Assembly (NCBI GenBank): GCA_051294375.1
Contig: CM119264.1
Span: 19,599,590 to 19,663,589, forward strand
Direction of reading: 5' to 3'
DNA from: Paraspadella gotoi
Taxonomy: Eukaryota; Chaetognatha
DNA: 64,000 bases
The position numbers were made by a program, and so were the translations under genes. Position 1 is the first letter of the stretch. Each line of letters opens with the position of its first letter. The notes beneath the pieces are model-generated. The model did no database searches and was not told the origin of the DNA. It saw nothing but the letters and a program-made list of their open reading frames with translations. Positions 26,301 to 39,317 of the stretch are shown here, one piece after another.

Positions 26301-29045
26301 AACAATGTAGGATCTGCCTACGATAATTTAGCGGTAAGCAGCTAATCAGACATGATGAATCGTTCAATTTGTAATCATCAAACATTTTAAACAAATCATA
26401 AAAAATAAATCAAAATTTTTTTAATAAATCTATAAAAAAATGTTTCAATCAGTTGACCAATCAGTCAATGACAAATTATGATGTCCTTCCGTCCATCCGT
26501 CTGTCTATCCGTCCGACCTTAGCATTAAACTCCAATTACTCGTGATTGGATAGATGGATTTGAATGAAATTTTGTGTGTGGGTATGAAAGTGTGTAATTG
26601 AGCTGGATATAAAGTTGCGATGGAATCGTGTGAGTGCAAATGAGTTTAAATGGAAAAAAACACAAGTCACTTTTATTAAAATCTTTTTACTAATTTTAAC
26701 CCATAATTACTCTAATTAATCATAATTGGATGGATAGATTGAGATGAAATTATGTTTGTGGGTAGGAAAGTGTGTGATGAAGCTGGATAAAAAGTTTAAA
26801 TGGAATCGCGCTCGTGGAAATGAGTTGAAATGAAAAAAAACATAAGTTACATCTACTTGAATCCTTTTACTAATTTTAACCCATAATTACTCAAATTAAT
26901 CATAATTGGATAGATAGATTGAGATGAAATTTTGTGTGTGGGTAGGAAAGTTTGTGATTGAGCAGGACATAAAGTTTTGATGGAATCGAGGAATGGAAAT
27001 GAGTTAGCATGGAAAAAACCAAAGTCACGTTGACTTGAATTTTTATTATTTATGCTTATTCATAAATGTTTTAATTAATTATAGAGAAACAAGTTTGATC
27101 AAACAATGTCGGATCTGTCCACGATCATTAGCGGTAATTAATTAATTTATTAATTAAATTAATTAATTGTTTAACTAATTATTTAATTCAAAATGTTTGT
27201 TTTTAGATCTTTTCGTCACTGATCAGGGATCACGACAAAAGCAACGATGACGATGATGGCGACGATGACAATAATGCCAATAACGATTGACTTACTTGAT
27301 TAATTAATTAAATAATTAATTAATAAATAAATTGTTGATTAATTAATTAATAGATAAGTTGATTTATTTAATAATATATTGATTGATTAATTGACTGATT
27401 AATTTATTATTGATGAATTAATTTATTAATTAACTGATTAATTTTTTGATTAATTAATAATTCTTGCATTTACATTTAATTTTAAAAGAAAAAGAAGCAT
27501 AATCAATTAGTGAAACAGGTTTTTTGTTTTTTCCATTTAAACTCATTTCCACTCCAACGATTCCATCAAAACCAAATTTCCAGCTTAATCACACACTTAA
27601 AAAAATTCAAGTCAATTTCCCCATCCAGTCTCGAGTAATTGGCATTCAAATAGTGAAATATATTGTTTTTTCCAATTAAACTCATTTCCACTTGGACGAT
27701 TCCATTGAAACTTCATATCCAACTCAATCATACACTTTCCTACCCATACACAAAATTTTATTCCAATCCATCTATCCAATCACGAGTAATTGGAGTATAA
27801 TGCTAAAGGGGACGGACGGACAGACTGATAGACGGATGGACGGACACCTTTTTTTACATATTTTATCATAATTTGAGGTTCTGAGATGATCTAAGTGAAT
27901 GACCGACAAGATTGGGGGTGTGGACAGACGGACCGACAAAGTGAATTATAGAATCGGAATCTGCGATATGCAAATCGGACTAAAAATGATACAATTTTTT
28001 AAAAAATGATGCAAGTTAAAAAATTATGCAAGTTGAAAAAATGAATCGAGTTGGAAAAATCATTTGAGTTGAAAAAATGATGCAAATTGAAAAAATGATG
28101 CTAGTTGAAAAAATGATGCAAGTTTGAAGAATTATGCAATTTAATCAAATGATTTGAGTTAAAAAAATGGAGCATATTAAAAAAATTATGGGAGGTGAAA
28201 AAATGATGCAAATTAAAAAAATGATGCGAGTTGAAAAAATGATGCGAGTTGAAAAAATGATGCAAGTTGAAAAAATGATGCGAGTTGAAAAAATTATTTT
28301 AATTATTTTAATTATTTCTACCAGTTCAGTTTAATCCCTTGCAAGCGATTTACATGTATTGGCAAAGCCACTAGTTATGTATTGTACGATCTGTTATGAT
28401 CAGTTAAGATCACAAATTGAAAAAATTATCGTGATTTATCATCTGATTAGCTGATTGCCGCTTAATTATCGTAAGCAGATCCGACATTGTTTGCTCAAAC
28501 TTGTTTTTAAATCTTTTGGCGCGTCTGATTGACTGATTTTATTTTATGTTGATAAAAATCAATACAACAACAAAATAGATTGGAAGTCCCTGCTTAACCG
28601 AGTTTTTACCTATACTTAGGTCATCTGGTACCGCGAAGGAAGAGAAATAGAACTTTCGGACTTCTTTAAATTTTCTAGCGGCGATGGTCATTGCGAACTG
28701 AATATTAAACAAGCTCTCCTTCTTGAAGAGGGAACTTTTCACTGCAAGATTATAAACAAACACGGATATGCAATGACCAAAGCTCGTTTAAACGTCCTTC
28801 CAAAGGGGGACTCTGTTGCGCTGCCGCCTAGATTTATTTCACAAGCACCAAACGTCATTGGCTATGAGTCGCAAGTCTTAAGAATGACTGTTCAAGTAAG
28901 TTCGATACCAAGACTTTTTGTGGTTTTGAATATTTCATATGAAAAATATGTTTCTCCTACTCTCTCCCCCCCCTCTCTCTCTCTCACTCTCTCTCTCTCT
29001 CTCTTTCTCTTTCTCTCTCTCTCTCTGTCTCTCTCTGTCTCTCTC

Positions 29046-29134
<89 letters not shown>

Positions 29135-32100
29135 GTCTCTGTCTCACAAAAAAATTGACCTTTTATTCCCTTTTTGTCTCTCTTCCTTTCTTGACTATGA
29201 CTCAGTCACCGAATTGCTGCCCCATGTCAAGAAAAAAATATTGAGAAAAATATTTTTTATTTTCTTTGTTAGGTCTTGTCGGACACTCCTGTCAAAGTGA
29301 AGTGGTTTCGCAACAAGAAGCAATTAACCGAAGAGGGTGACAAATATCGATTTGACGAGGAAGGCGATTCTCAATCCCTTCTGATCACTGACGCAGTTCT
29401 TCGCGACACTGGAATGTATGAGGCAATTGCCGAAAACTCAAGAGGAATTACCAAAATAGTCGGAAAACTTACCGTCAAATGTAAGACAGTGGAAACATTC
29501 TATTCTCTGCAGACAAGCCGAAAAAAGAAGTTTTGAGTAAACTCTGTCGCGTCTGTAGGCGACACTTTACTCACTCAGCTAAAGAATGACTATTATTCCT
29601 TTTTAGTTGGCGCGATTTTGTTTGCTCAAACTTCTTTGTGAAAAAATAATTGATCATCATAAGTAATTTTAAAAAAAATTGTTTTTCACTTCAGCGAAAT
29701 TAAAAAAAGTAGCACAAAAAAAGCCAGAATTTCTCTTCAAGCCTCGAGCTATCAATAAAGGAAGCAACAAGAGGACGATGATATTTGAAGTTATCACGGA
29801 TGGAAACCCCGAACCTTTGTACAATTGGTATATGAACAATGAAGAGGTAAGACTCAAGTTTAGTTAAAGGGTCTTTTTAATCCAATTTTAAATGGCTCAA
29901 AAAACAGTCCGGATTCACAAAGTTGACCTGGCAATTTCAAAAAAGGGATCGCTTTAAACATTTATATCTCTTTAATATATTTTAATAAAAGGACATTTTG
30001 AAATTTCACTTCGTTTCCTTGAAAACGAATTGTTTTTAAACATTTACCCTAAAGGAATCTTGACTGTAAAGAGACAGTAATTATTGTTATGTGTTAGTAA
30101 CAGAACCGTTCAATATAAGCAGTCCCTGAGCTTCGGATCAGGCTGTAACACCATGTTACAAGCAGGTTAAGCGCCCCGTCCCTCTTAACTGCTAGGCGAC
30201 CACCGGGCTAGAACCCGGGACCTTTGGGTTGGGAGGAAAACGATTTGCTTCCGGCACCAATGGCCGCTGATGAACGGTTGGTGGCTTTTAGTCCACCATA
30301 ACTGTAACAGTTAATTAGGCTACAACTTTTTTTTATTTTTTATCGAGACAGACCGGGCGAAGCCAATTATACCGCGCTTTTTTCTCAATACAAAATCCCA
30401 AATTTATATCCGAAATTTATTTTAGAAAAAGTGAAGAATAACTTCCTTGACCTAGATTTCGTGGCCGTTGCGGGACAACGAGTAAACAATGTTGAGGAAC
30501 ATGACCTAATAACGCGTTTCGATGACAACGGAAAAGTTATGTGTATAAAAAAAATCAACATGACCCAATTTCACACGGCGGAAACGTTACGTATATAAAA
30601 AAAAAATCAAATTGACCTAGATCACGCCGCCGTTGCAAGGCAACAGATAACCGTTATAAATAAGAGTGACCTAATAATGCGTCTCGTTGGCGCGAAATCT
30701 CTGTCTCTCTCTCTATCTCTTTTTTTTTTTTAAAGTTTTTATTCACTTTTTTTCGCTTTTCTTGTGTGAATCAGCAGGGCACGAACACGAGTTCTTTGGA
30801 TTGGGAGGAGCTCGCGCTAACTCCGGGGCTACCGGACGAGTAAAGGGGCTGTTCAGTAGGGTGGAGTGATGAAAAGATTGAGCAATTGAACATTATTTTT
30901 TTGCTGCTTATGGATATATAATTAACAAATTTTAAATCCTTTTAATTTTTTTTTAGCATAACAGTATAATAAATTCAATTATTTATGTAATCCTTATAAA
31001 ATCATTAAATTTTAAGATAATTTTTTATTATTTTTAAAAGCAGATTTGGATTTGCCGTAAAACACTAAAAAACTTATAAAATATGTTATATGATACTTTA
31101 ATTTTTGGATTGCAAAAAATGACTTAAATGTTCTAACATATATAAGTTTCTATTATAAAGAATAAAAAAGTCATAATTTTTTCCCCCATTTTAAAAGCTG
31201 AAGATGACAGAATTTTTGATAACATGTTTTATATTTTTGATTTAACTTTTTATGAATAATCTGAATTTTTATTAAAATTATTTTTAAAATTTACTATTTT
31301 ATATGAATATTACTACAAATATAATATATTTTACTATTCTGTTCCTGAGATAATATGAAAAAAATATTTTTGTACTAATTAATCATTCATTCGTCATTCA
31401 TCTTGTTCGATCATTCAAATAAATATTTTGTTTTTGAGTGCTCCACTCTACTGTTCAGTAGGGTGAATTGAAAGTTTGGAATCAAAATTTAGCAATTATA
31501 TCTTGAAAACTATTATATTAGTGAATACTAATCTATAGTTATTTTTCTTTTTTTATAAATATAGTAGCCCAGTCAGCTTATTTTGTATGTAGTACTACCC
31601 TTATATAATGTCAAAATTTTAAAATGTTTTTCTTAAATTCTGAGAACAGATTCAGATTCTTTGTTAAAAGTTGTTAAAAGAAAATATAAATCTTTTTCAA
31701 AAATTATGTCATTAAGTAGGTTAAAATTATAAAAAATTATATTTTTAAGCTCAAAATTAAAAATCGGCATCTTAAATATAGTTTTTTAGATTTTTGACCA
31801 ACTTCATGAAAGAATTTTTAAAAAAGAATTATACTTTCATTATATTAACTTTTTGCAAAAAATTAAAATCCAATCTTAGAGGCAATTTGTCTAACATTTC
31901 ACAAATTATTTGACTCTGAAGAAGGCTTGAAATCAAAGCCGAAACATGTATGTTTCTCTGAAATAAAAATCGTTGTCAACATGAAACCAAATTGCCTCTA
32001 ATACCAAAAACAACAATTTAAAAATTTGTATTTTAAAATTTTAGCTAGTATCTACTTATTACTATATATAAATGTAGCTTACCCATTAATGTATGAAATT

Positions 32101-35100
32101 AAAAAATAAATTTACTAAAGTATTTTTAATGCTTTTTATTTTTACGTTTTATATGCTACATGTGATAATCCTTTCTTTTTCGTTGTTATTTGGTATTTAG
32201 AGGAAACAAAGTGTTTTTGAATTTGTTACAACGATTTATTTTTAATAAAGGGACATGTTTCGACTCTTTGGGTTTGAGTCTTCATCAGCATTTGAAATTC
32301 ACAAACTTTTCAGTTGTTTTCATTGACTTTGGAGAGAAAGAAGGAGAGAGAGATTGAGAGAGAGAGCTTCTAACAAAGAATTGAGTAAAGGACAGTGGTC
32401 AGATGTAAGGACAGGTGAAAGTGAGGGAAGGGAAGGAGAGTAAGTAAATGTGAAATTTGGTGAAAAATGAGAGAGAGAAAGAGAGAGAGAGATAAAAATT
32501 AATACATTTGGTAATGTACAACAGTGAAAAAAAAAATAAACTAAATAAATAACAAAGAATAATAAATAAATGTTTGTAAAAAGTTGGAGATTTGGAATAA
32601 TGAAAAATTGAAGAATTGAAATTTGAAATGGAAGAATAAGTTATGAGGGATAGATAAGATAATGGTAAGGGAAAAATAAGGTGAGAAAGAGCTCAAAATG
32701 AGCTGGCCCCCCCCTAAATTTTAATTTTTTACAATTTTATCATTTTCACATCACTCTACTGTTCAGCTTCTCTCTCTCTCTATTTTAATTATATGTCGCT
32801 CTCTCTCTCTCTTTTTTATCGGATCTGCTTTCAGCAGATCCCGACACTAATAATTCACTTTGTCGGTCCGTTGGTCCGCCCCCTCAATTCTTGTCGGGCA
32901 TTCACTTATATCATGTCAGTACATCGAATTATGAGAAATTATGCAAAAAAAAAACGATGTCGTCCGTCCATCCGTCCGTGCCCACCTTAGCAAAAAACAC
33001 CAATTACTTGATTGGATGGATGGATTGGAATGAAATTTTGTGTGTGGGTAGGGAAGTGTGTGATTGAGCTGGATATGAAGTTTCGATGGAATCGTCCGAG
33101 TGAAAATGAGTTTAAATGGAAAAAACAAAAAAATATATTTCACTATTTGAACACCAATTACTCATGAATGATGACTTGAAAATTTTGTATTTGTTAAAAA
33201 GTGTGTGATTAAGCTGGAAATCAAGTTTCAATGGAATCGTTTTTGTGTAAATGAGTTTAAATGGAAAAAACAAAGAACCTGTTTCACTATTTGATTAATA
33301 TTATGCTTCTTTTTCTTTTTATTTTAAATGTAAATGCAAGATATATTAATTAATCAAATAATTAATCAGTTAATTAATCAATTAGACAATTAATTAATCA
33401 ATTATTAATTAATCTGTCATTTAATCAATCAAAACATACATTTCGGATCAAGTTAATTAATTTATTGACTAATTAATTAATTAACCTGAATTAATTAATT
33501 ATTTAAGTACCGATAATGATCGAGGGCAGATCCGACATTGCTTGCTCAAACTTGTTTAATATGAAATTCTAATTTTTTTTTACGTTTTCATATTGTTTAT
33601 ACCAATTTCATTTAGTTGGCTGTTAAAAAAATTAAGGGAACTCGTACCTTTTATATTTATTCTATCCATGCTCTTGATTTTGAATCATTTTGTAAGATTT
33701 TTCCAACATCTTTTCTCAAGCTTCAACCTTCGGGAAGATTCAAGATTAGGACCTTTGGTAACCGCAGTCAACTAATCATATCGAAGATGAAATCAAGTGA
33801 TTCGGGACACTTCATTGTTAAAGCTTCAAATTTTATTGGAGCTAGCGCCAGCGAATTTTATTTATCCGTTCCAACTGAAGAAGCAGAAGCCGAGGAGGCT
33901 GAAGGTAGATTATGAATTATATGTTGCATATAGGAATCTACCCAGACTTATTTCATTTTTTTTTAATTTTTAGCGGAAGTCGCTGAAGCAGCTCTAACAG
34001 GCCCTGTTGTGGTGACCAATCTTAGAACAGCAGGCATGATCGTACCTGGGCGTGATTGTCGATTTGAGTGTGGGGTTGAACCAAATCCTCACAATGTTGT
34101 CCAATGGCTTTATAATGATAAAATGATGGAACCGTCTGACAGAATCAAGGTTTGAAAAACAAACTTGTGACAAAAACTTCATAAATATATATATTATATA
34201 CATGTACTATAAAATTAAGAAAATAATTTTTGTAAAGCTATACCCTGTCAAGTGGTATAATAAAATATTTTAATACATGATTATCTCGGTTTTAACAGAT
34301 GGATTTGAAAGAAGATGGTATAACTTACAGAATGATCATTTCGGAAATAAAGTCTACAGATTCTGGAGAATATACTTGCTTCATTACTAATGATGGTGGA
34401 AAGGCTGAATCTTCGCTGAAAATTGATGTTAGTTAAAATTCCTTTACTTTTAGTCTTGGCACTGTCATATTATAAAATTTCGGCTCCCTACTTAAGATCA
34501 TCTTTAGAGGCTTACGCTTTTGAGGTGTTTTATTCATATCAAATTATGATACATATGCATACAAACATATACATTAAGAGCGAAATGACAACAAATAATA
34601 AGCAATTTAGGGAGTAATGCTATTTTTTAACTATATACCTTAAAAACTAATTCTTCGTGTTGAGAAAATTGTCAATAAATCCCGTTTCCCTTTTGTGGAT
34701 GACGGTGTAAATGTCAGGGTACCCAAATGATTCCTTAAGTGTTCTAATACTTTGCGATCTGTTCAACCCAAAAATTTTACTTATACGATCATTTAAAGCT
34801 ACATTTAGTTTGCTAATTTCTTTGTATAAAAACTGTTTCACTTTGCATCCATATGTCAGCAGCGACAAGTAATTCATTGGGTGTTTTCAAAACATTAATA
34901 ATAAAATTAGAGGATATATAAAATTATATTATATCAGGCAGCGTCAATCATGTTTTGAATTGAGTGTGAGAGACAAGGACAAGGTCATCGGCATAGAATA
35001 TACAATATATAATTTAAAACTAAATTTATCAAATTATTTTAAGAGATCTTTTTTATATTCCATATGCTAAATTTTAATTTTATAAATTTTTATTCGTTGG

Positions 35101-38100
35101 ACATTGGGTAATTTAACAACTTTTTTCAGGTACAACTAAAGAAAATTGGAAAACGTGAATTGGAGTTTGAAACTGACCAAGGACCTGTGCTTATTACGCA
35201 GTTAAAACAACAAGCTATTAGAGAAGGAGACCCTGTAACATTTTCAGTACAATTTTCCGCCGCTCCTTCTCCTGATGTTACTTGGTATAGAGAAGGTCGA
35301 AAGATAGAAGCATCGAATGATTTTCAAGTAAGAACAATAAATAGTTTTGTTTGAGAATATTTTTGTAATAAAACAAAACTAATTATGAATATATGAAGTG
35401 TTTTAGAAAATAACGACAAATACTGGTTAATTAATTATATAGAAATAATAAAAAAATTGGCAACAGAATCTAAAAATCATATTATATTCATTCTATTATC
35501 CAAATAAACTGTACACTTAGTAATTACGATTTAATTTTATGGTTTGAAAATGGCAAAATATTTTTACTATATATTAAATAAAATTTTTTTTAACGGAGAG
35601 AGGGATGTTAGTGTTGTCTTCTGGAAATATAAGCAAGTGGAAAGTTCGTCACCAAGTTGAGGCATGACGCCTGATGTTTAGTTGGCAGAAAGTGCATCGC
35701 CAGTTTAAGGCATGTCGCCTGAAAGTGTTGATGTTGCTGAAGTCGGGCTCACCAATGAAGAGACAGTGATAATTGTTATGTGTTAATGACAGAACCGTTC
35801 AATATAAGCAGTCCCTGAGCTTCTGATCAGGCAGTAACACTGTGTTACAGGCGGGTTAAGCGCCCCGTCCCTCTTAAGTGCAAGGCGACCACCGGGCTAG
35901 AACCCGGGACCTTTGGGTTGGGAGGCAAATGACTTGCCTCCGGCACCAATGGCCGCTGATGAACGGTTAGCGGATTTTAGTCCACCAAATTACGATACAA
36001 GGTTAAAAATATTTTCTGTCCAAAGTTTCTAATTAGATATTAAACATCGTTCTTGTTGGGAAGTCATTTATTGAAATATCAAAATATGTTAATGAAATAT
36101 GTTTATTAAAATATCAAAATAAGTTATGCATTATTCATTAATCGAATATTAAAATGCATTATAACGTCGCATTTATTTTTCTACATTTGTTTTCTACTAT
36201 GTAAAAAATATAAAATGAACCATTATTAACCAACAACTTCTTTAATATTGATAAGAAATCATGGTCACTGACTATCCGCCAATCAATGAACAGTTATCGT
36301 TTTTATGATTTCGGAATGGCAGGGATCACTTGTGATGCCCAGGGTGCGGGGCGAGTGATACCGTCTCGCTTTGGCTTAGTCGGAGGCCGCTGGGATTTAA
36401 CCTGGAACGCGTTGTTTGGATGATGCGTTAAGCCTTGGCGACTTAATTCTTCCCCTTTATTGTATAGAATAAAAATGATTGTATAAATGTTATTTACTTT
36501 ATAGTATTTTTTGGTAATTTTACTTGCGAGTATCACTTTTCTTAGATTTTTCGATTTAATTTAATGGGTAATATTTTTTTTAAAAAGATTACCACAACGG
36601 CAACTTCATCCACACTTTTTATTACGGAATGTTTCATGCATGATTCTGGCTTACTTACTTGCAAAGTTGATAATAAATATGGATCTTGTTCAACAAAGGC
36701 TATGTTAGACGTCAAAGTTGAGAGAGAACCAGAAAATCCGCCAAAATGGATATCCCGTCCAAGGTGATCAAAAAAAAATATTTTTAAGAAGTTGCATGTA
36801 GTTAACACTTGTGTTTAAAGAAAAACAATCTACACAAAACGAATTTTGAAAATACAGTGTGACCCAATCGTACTGTAAGTTAACTTTTAACTTTTCGAGA
36901 CTACTGTGTCAAAGATAAGTTCTTACAATTTATGATACTATATTTTGAATTTAATTTCTAGAAAATTTTCCTTGCAAAACATTGCATTGAAATGAGTCTT
37001 AGTTTTCCACTTTTTTTAACTTTTAGAATAGTTTTTATGTTTTTAAATTAATTTTGTTTAAAAATTTATATATTGAAATATTTTAAAACATATAAATTAA
37101 GCGGTAATCTGCTAATCAGATGATAAATCACGATAATTCTTTCAATTTGTGATTCTAACTGATCATAACAGATCGTACCATACCAAACCTGTAGCTGCGC
37201 CAATACATGTAAATCGCTTGCAACTCGCATCATTTTTCAACTCTCATCATTTTTTATTTTTGCATCATTTTTTCAATTTGCATCATTTTTCAACTTGCAT
37301 CATTTTTTAACTTGCATTTTTTTTTAACTTGCATCATTTTTTAACTTGCATCATTTTTCAACTTGCATCATTTTTTAAAATTTGCATCATTTTTAAAATT
37401 TGCTTCATTTTTTTAACTTGCATAATTTTTTTAAGTTTATCATTTTTCAACTTGCATCATTTAACTCGCAATCAACCAATCAATCATTTTATCTGAGAGA
37501 GAAAGAGAAACTTAAAACAACTTCAAGTGAATGTTACTTTTTTTTATATTTCCGCTGGCAAGATTCCATCGAAACTTTATATCTTGCTAAATCACACACT
37601 TTCCTACCCACACACAAAATTTACTTTCAAACTATCCATCCAATTAGAATTAATTCGAGTTATCATGGGTTAAAATTAGTAAAAAGATTGAAGTAAATGT
37701 GACTTATGTTTTAAGCTCATTTCCACTCGCACGATTCCATCGAAACTTTATATCCAGCTCAATCACACACTTTCTTACGCACACACAAAATTTCATTCAA
37801 ATCCGACTATCCAATCACGACTAATTGGAGTTTTATTGATAAGGGGGGATGGACAGACGGACGGACGGACGGACATCATTTTTTTGGCATACTTTATCAT
37901 AATTTGATGTTCTGACATGACAGTGAGTGCCCGACAAGATTTAGGGGGGGACCGACGGACCGACAAAGTGGATTATAGAGTCGGGATCTGCTGAAAAGCA
38001 GAGCCGACTAAAAATATATTATTTTTAAAAAAATTAATATGCTAAAGAAAAACATCGATTTGGGAAACAGTGCTAATTTTATTTAGACCATGCATTCAAA

Positions 38101-39267
38101 CCATTTAGCTGGTTCATTATTCAAGGCCAGAGAAAAAAAAAATCTCTGGCCTTGAATAATGAACCAGCTAAATGGTTTGAATGCATGGTCTAAATAAAAT
38201 TAGCACTGTTTCCCAAATCGATGTTTTTCTTTATCAAACTACTCGGTGCATGAGATGACACTTAACAATAAATTAATATGCTATTATGAAAGCTATCACT
38301 GTCCTGCATCGAAGGAAACCATTTAAAAAAATATTTATTTGATCTTGTAAATTATGTTTGAATATTTATAAATCATAATTCATTTTGGCATTTTCTTTTA
38401 AAAAAGTATTGAAAGAAATTTTAGATACCTTCAATTTTTTAAATTAAAGTATCCTATAAAATGGTCGGATTTATCATATTAGATTAAAATTTTATCATCT
38501 GCTCTAGGAGCAGTAATCTTTTAATCTTTTATTAACGGAGCGTACCATTGGGAAACACGGTATTAGATACCCAGATTAGCTTTCCTTAACACTCATCATT
38601 TATTACATTACCAGTAATGAGGAAATAGTGCCAGTGGGCAAACCTGCGCGGTTTACCGCCCAAATTCATGCTTTCCCCCGGGCTGTTGTTACTTGGTATT
38701 TTAATGGAGAATTGATTGAAGTCACCAACCCTCACTATAAACAGTTTAATGAAGGAACTTATTATACGCTACTTTTACTTGATACGACGGAAGCCGATAC
38801 TGGAACGTATTCTCTTAAAGCTGAAAATAGAAATGGAACTCTAGAATCTCAACATAAGCTCATCTGCAAGGTAAAGTAATTATGTTTAAATTTTGTATTT
38901 TTTTTGGTCAAAATTTATTTTAGGTTAAAACGGGTAAAAACTTATTATAGGTATTAAAATATGCATATAGCTTTTGTACAAATAGAAAGAAATCGGTAAA
39001 ACTGATTATGATATCGACTTTAGAACATTTTCATCCCTTCTTACCTGCAACTGTCTGTCCATTTTTGTGAGTCGCTTTCTGCTTCAAATTCTATTATCCC
39101 AATTATTTTGAGAATATTTTAATACTAAGATTTTTTTATTATTTTATTTTAAAATAAATATCTATAGTAAATGTGGCAGTTTTATATTGTATTTACAATT
39201 TTATAACTTCAGCTAAGTTTTTAATTGAACATAAAAGCGTAAAATATAATTGTAAAACATTTTTTTT

Positions 39268-39317
<50 letters not shown>

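Larger units (their letters stand above)
31456..32761. mobile_element. MITE copy 3 with nested hammerhead elements
   Basis: Left end CAGTAGGGTGAATTGAAAG, right end CATCACTCTACTG, TT flanks. It starts two bases after copy 2 ends. Inside are two hammerhead-bearing elements (about 31873-32002 and 32200-32706). Confidence 0.5.

Noticed and set aside
28773-29300. 175-residue reading frame with a long Ser/Leu run
   Set aside because: It runs from exon 19 through the donor at 28896 into a CT microsatellite; the low-complexity part is intronic.
33616-33720. Upstream extension of exon 22
   Set aside because: The frame is open, but the residues do not fit an Ig domain, and the acceptor at 33718-33720 gives the expected continuation from exon 21.
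38043-38233. Perfect hairpin as a rho-independent terminator
   Set aside because: This is animal intronic DNA; such terminators do not apply.
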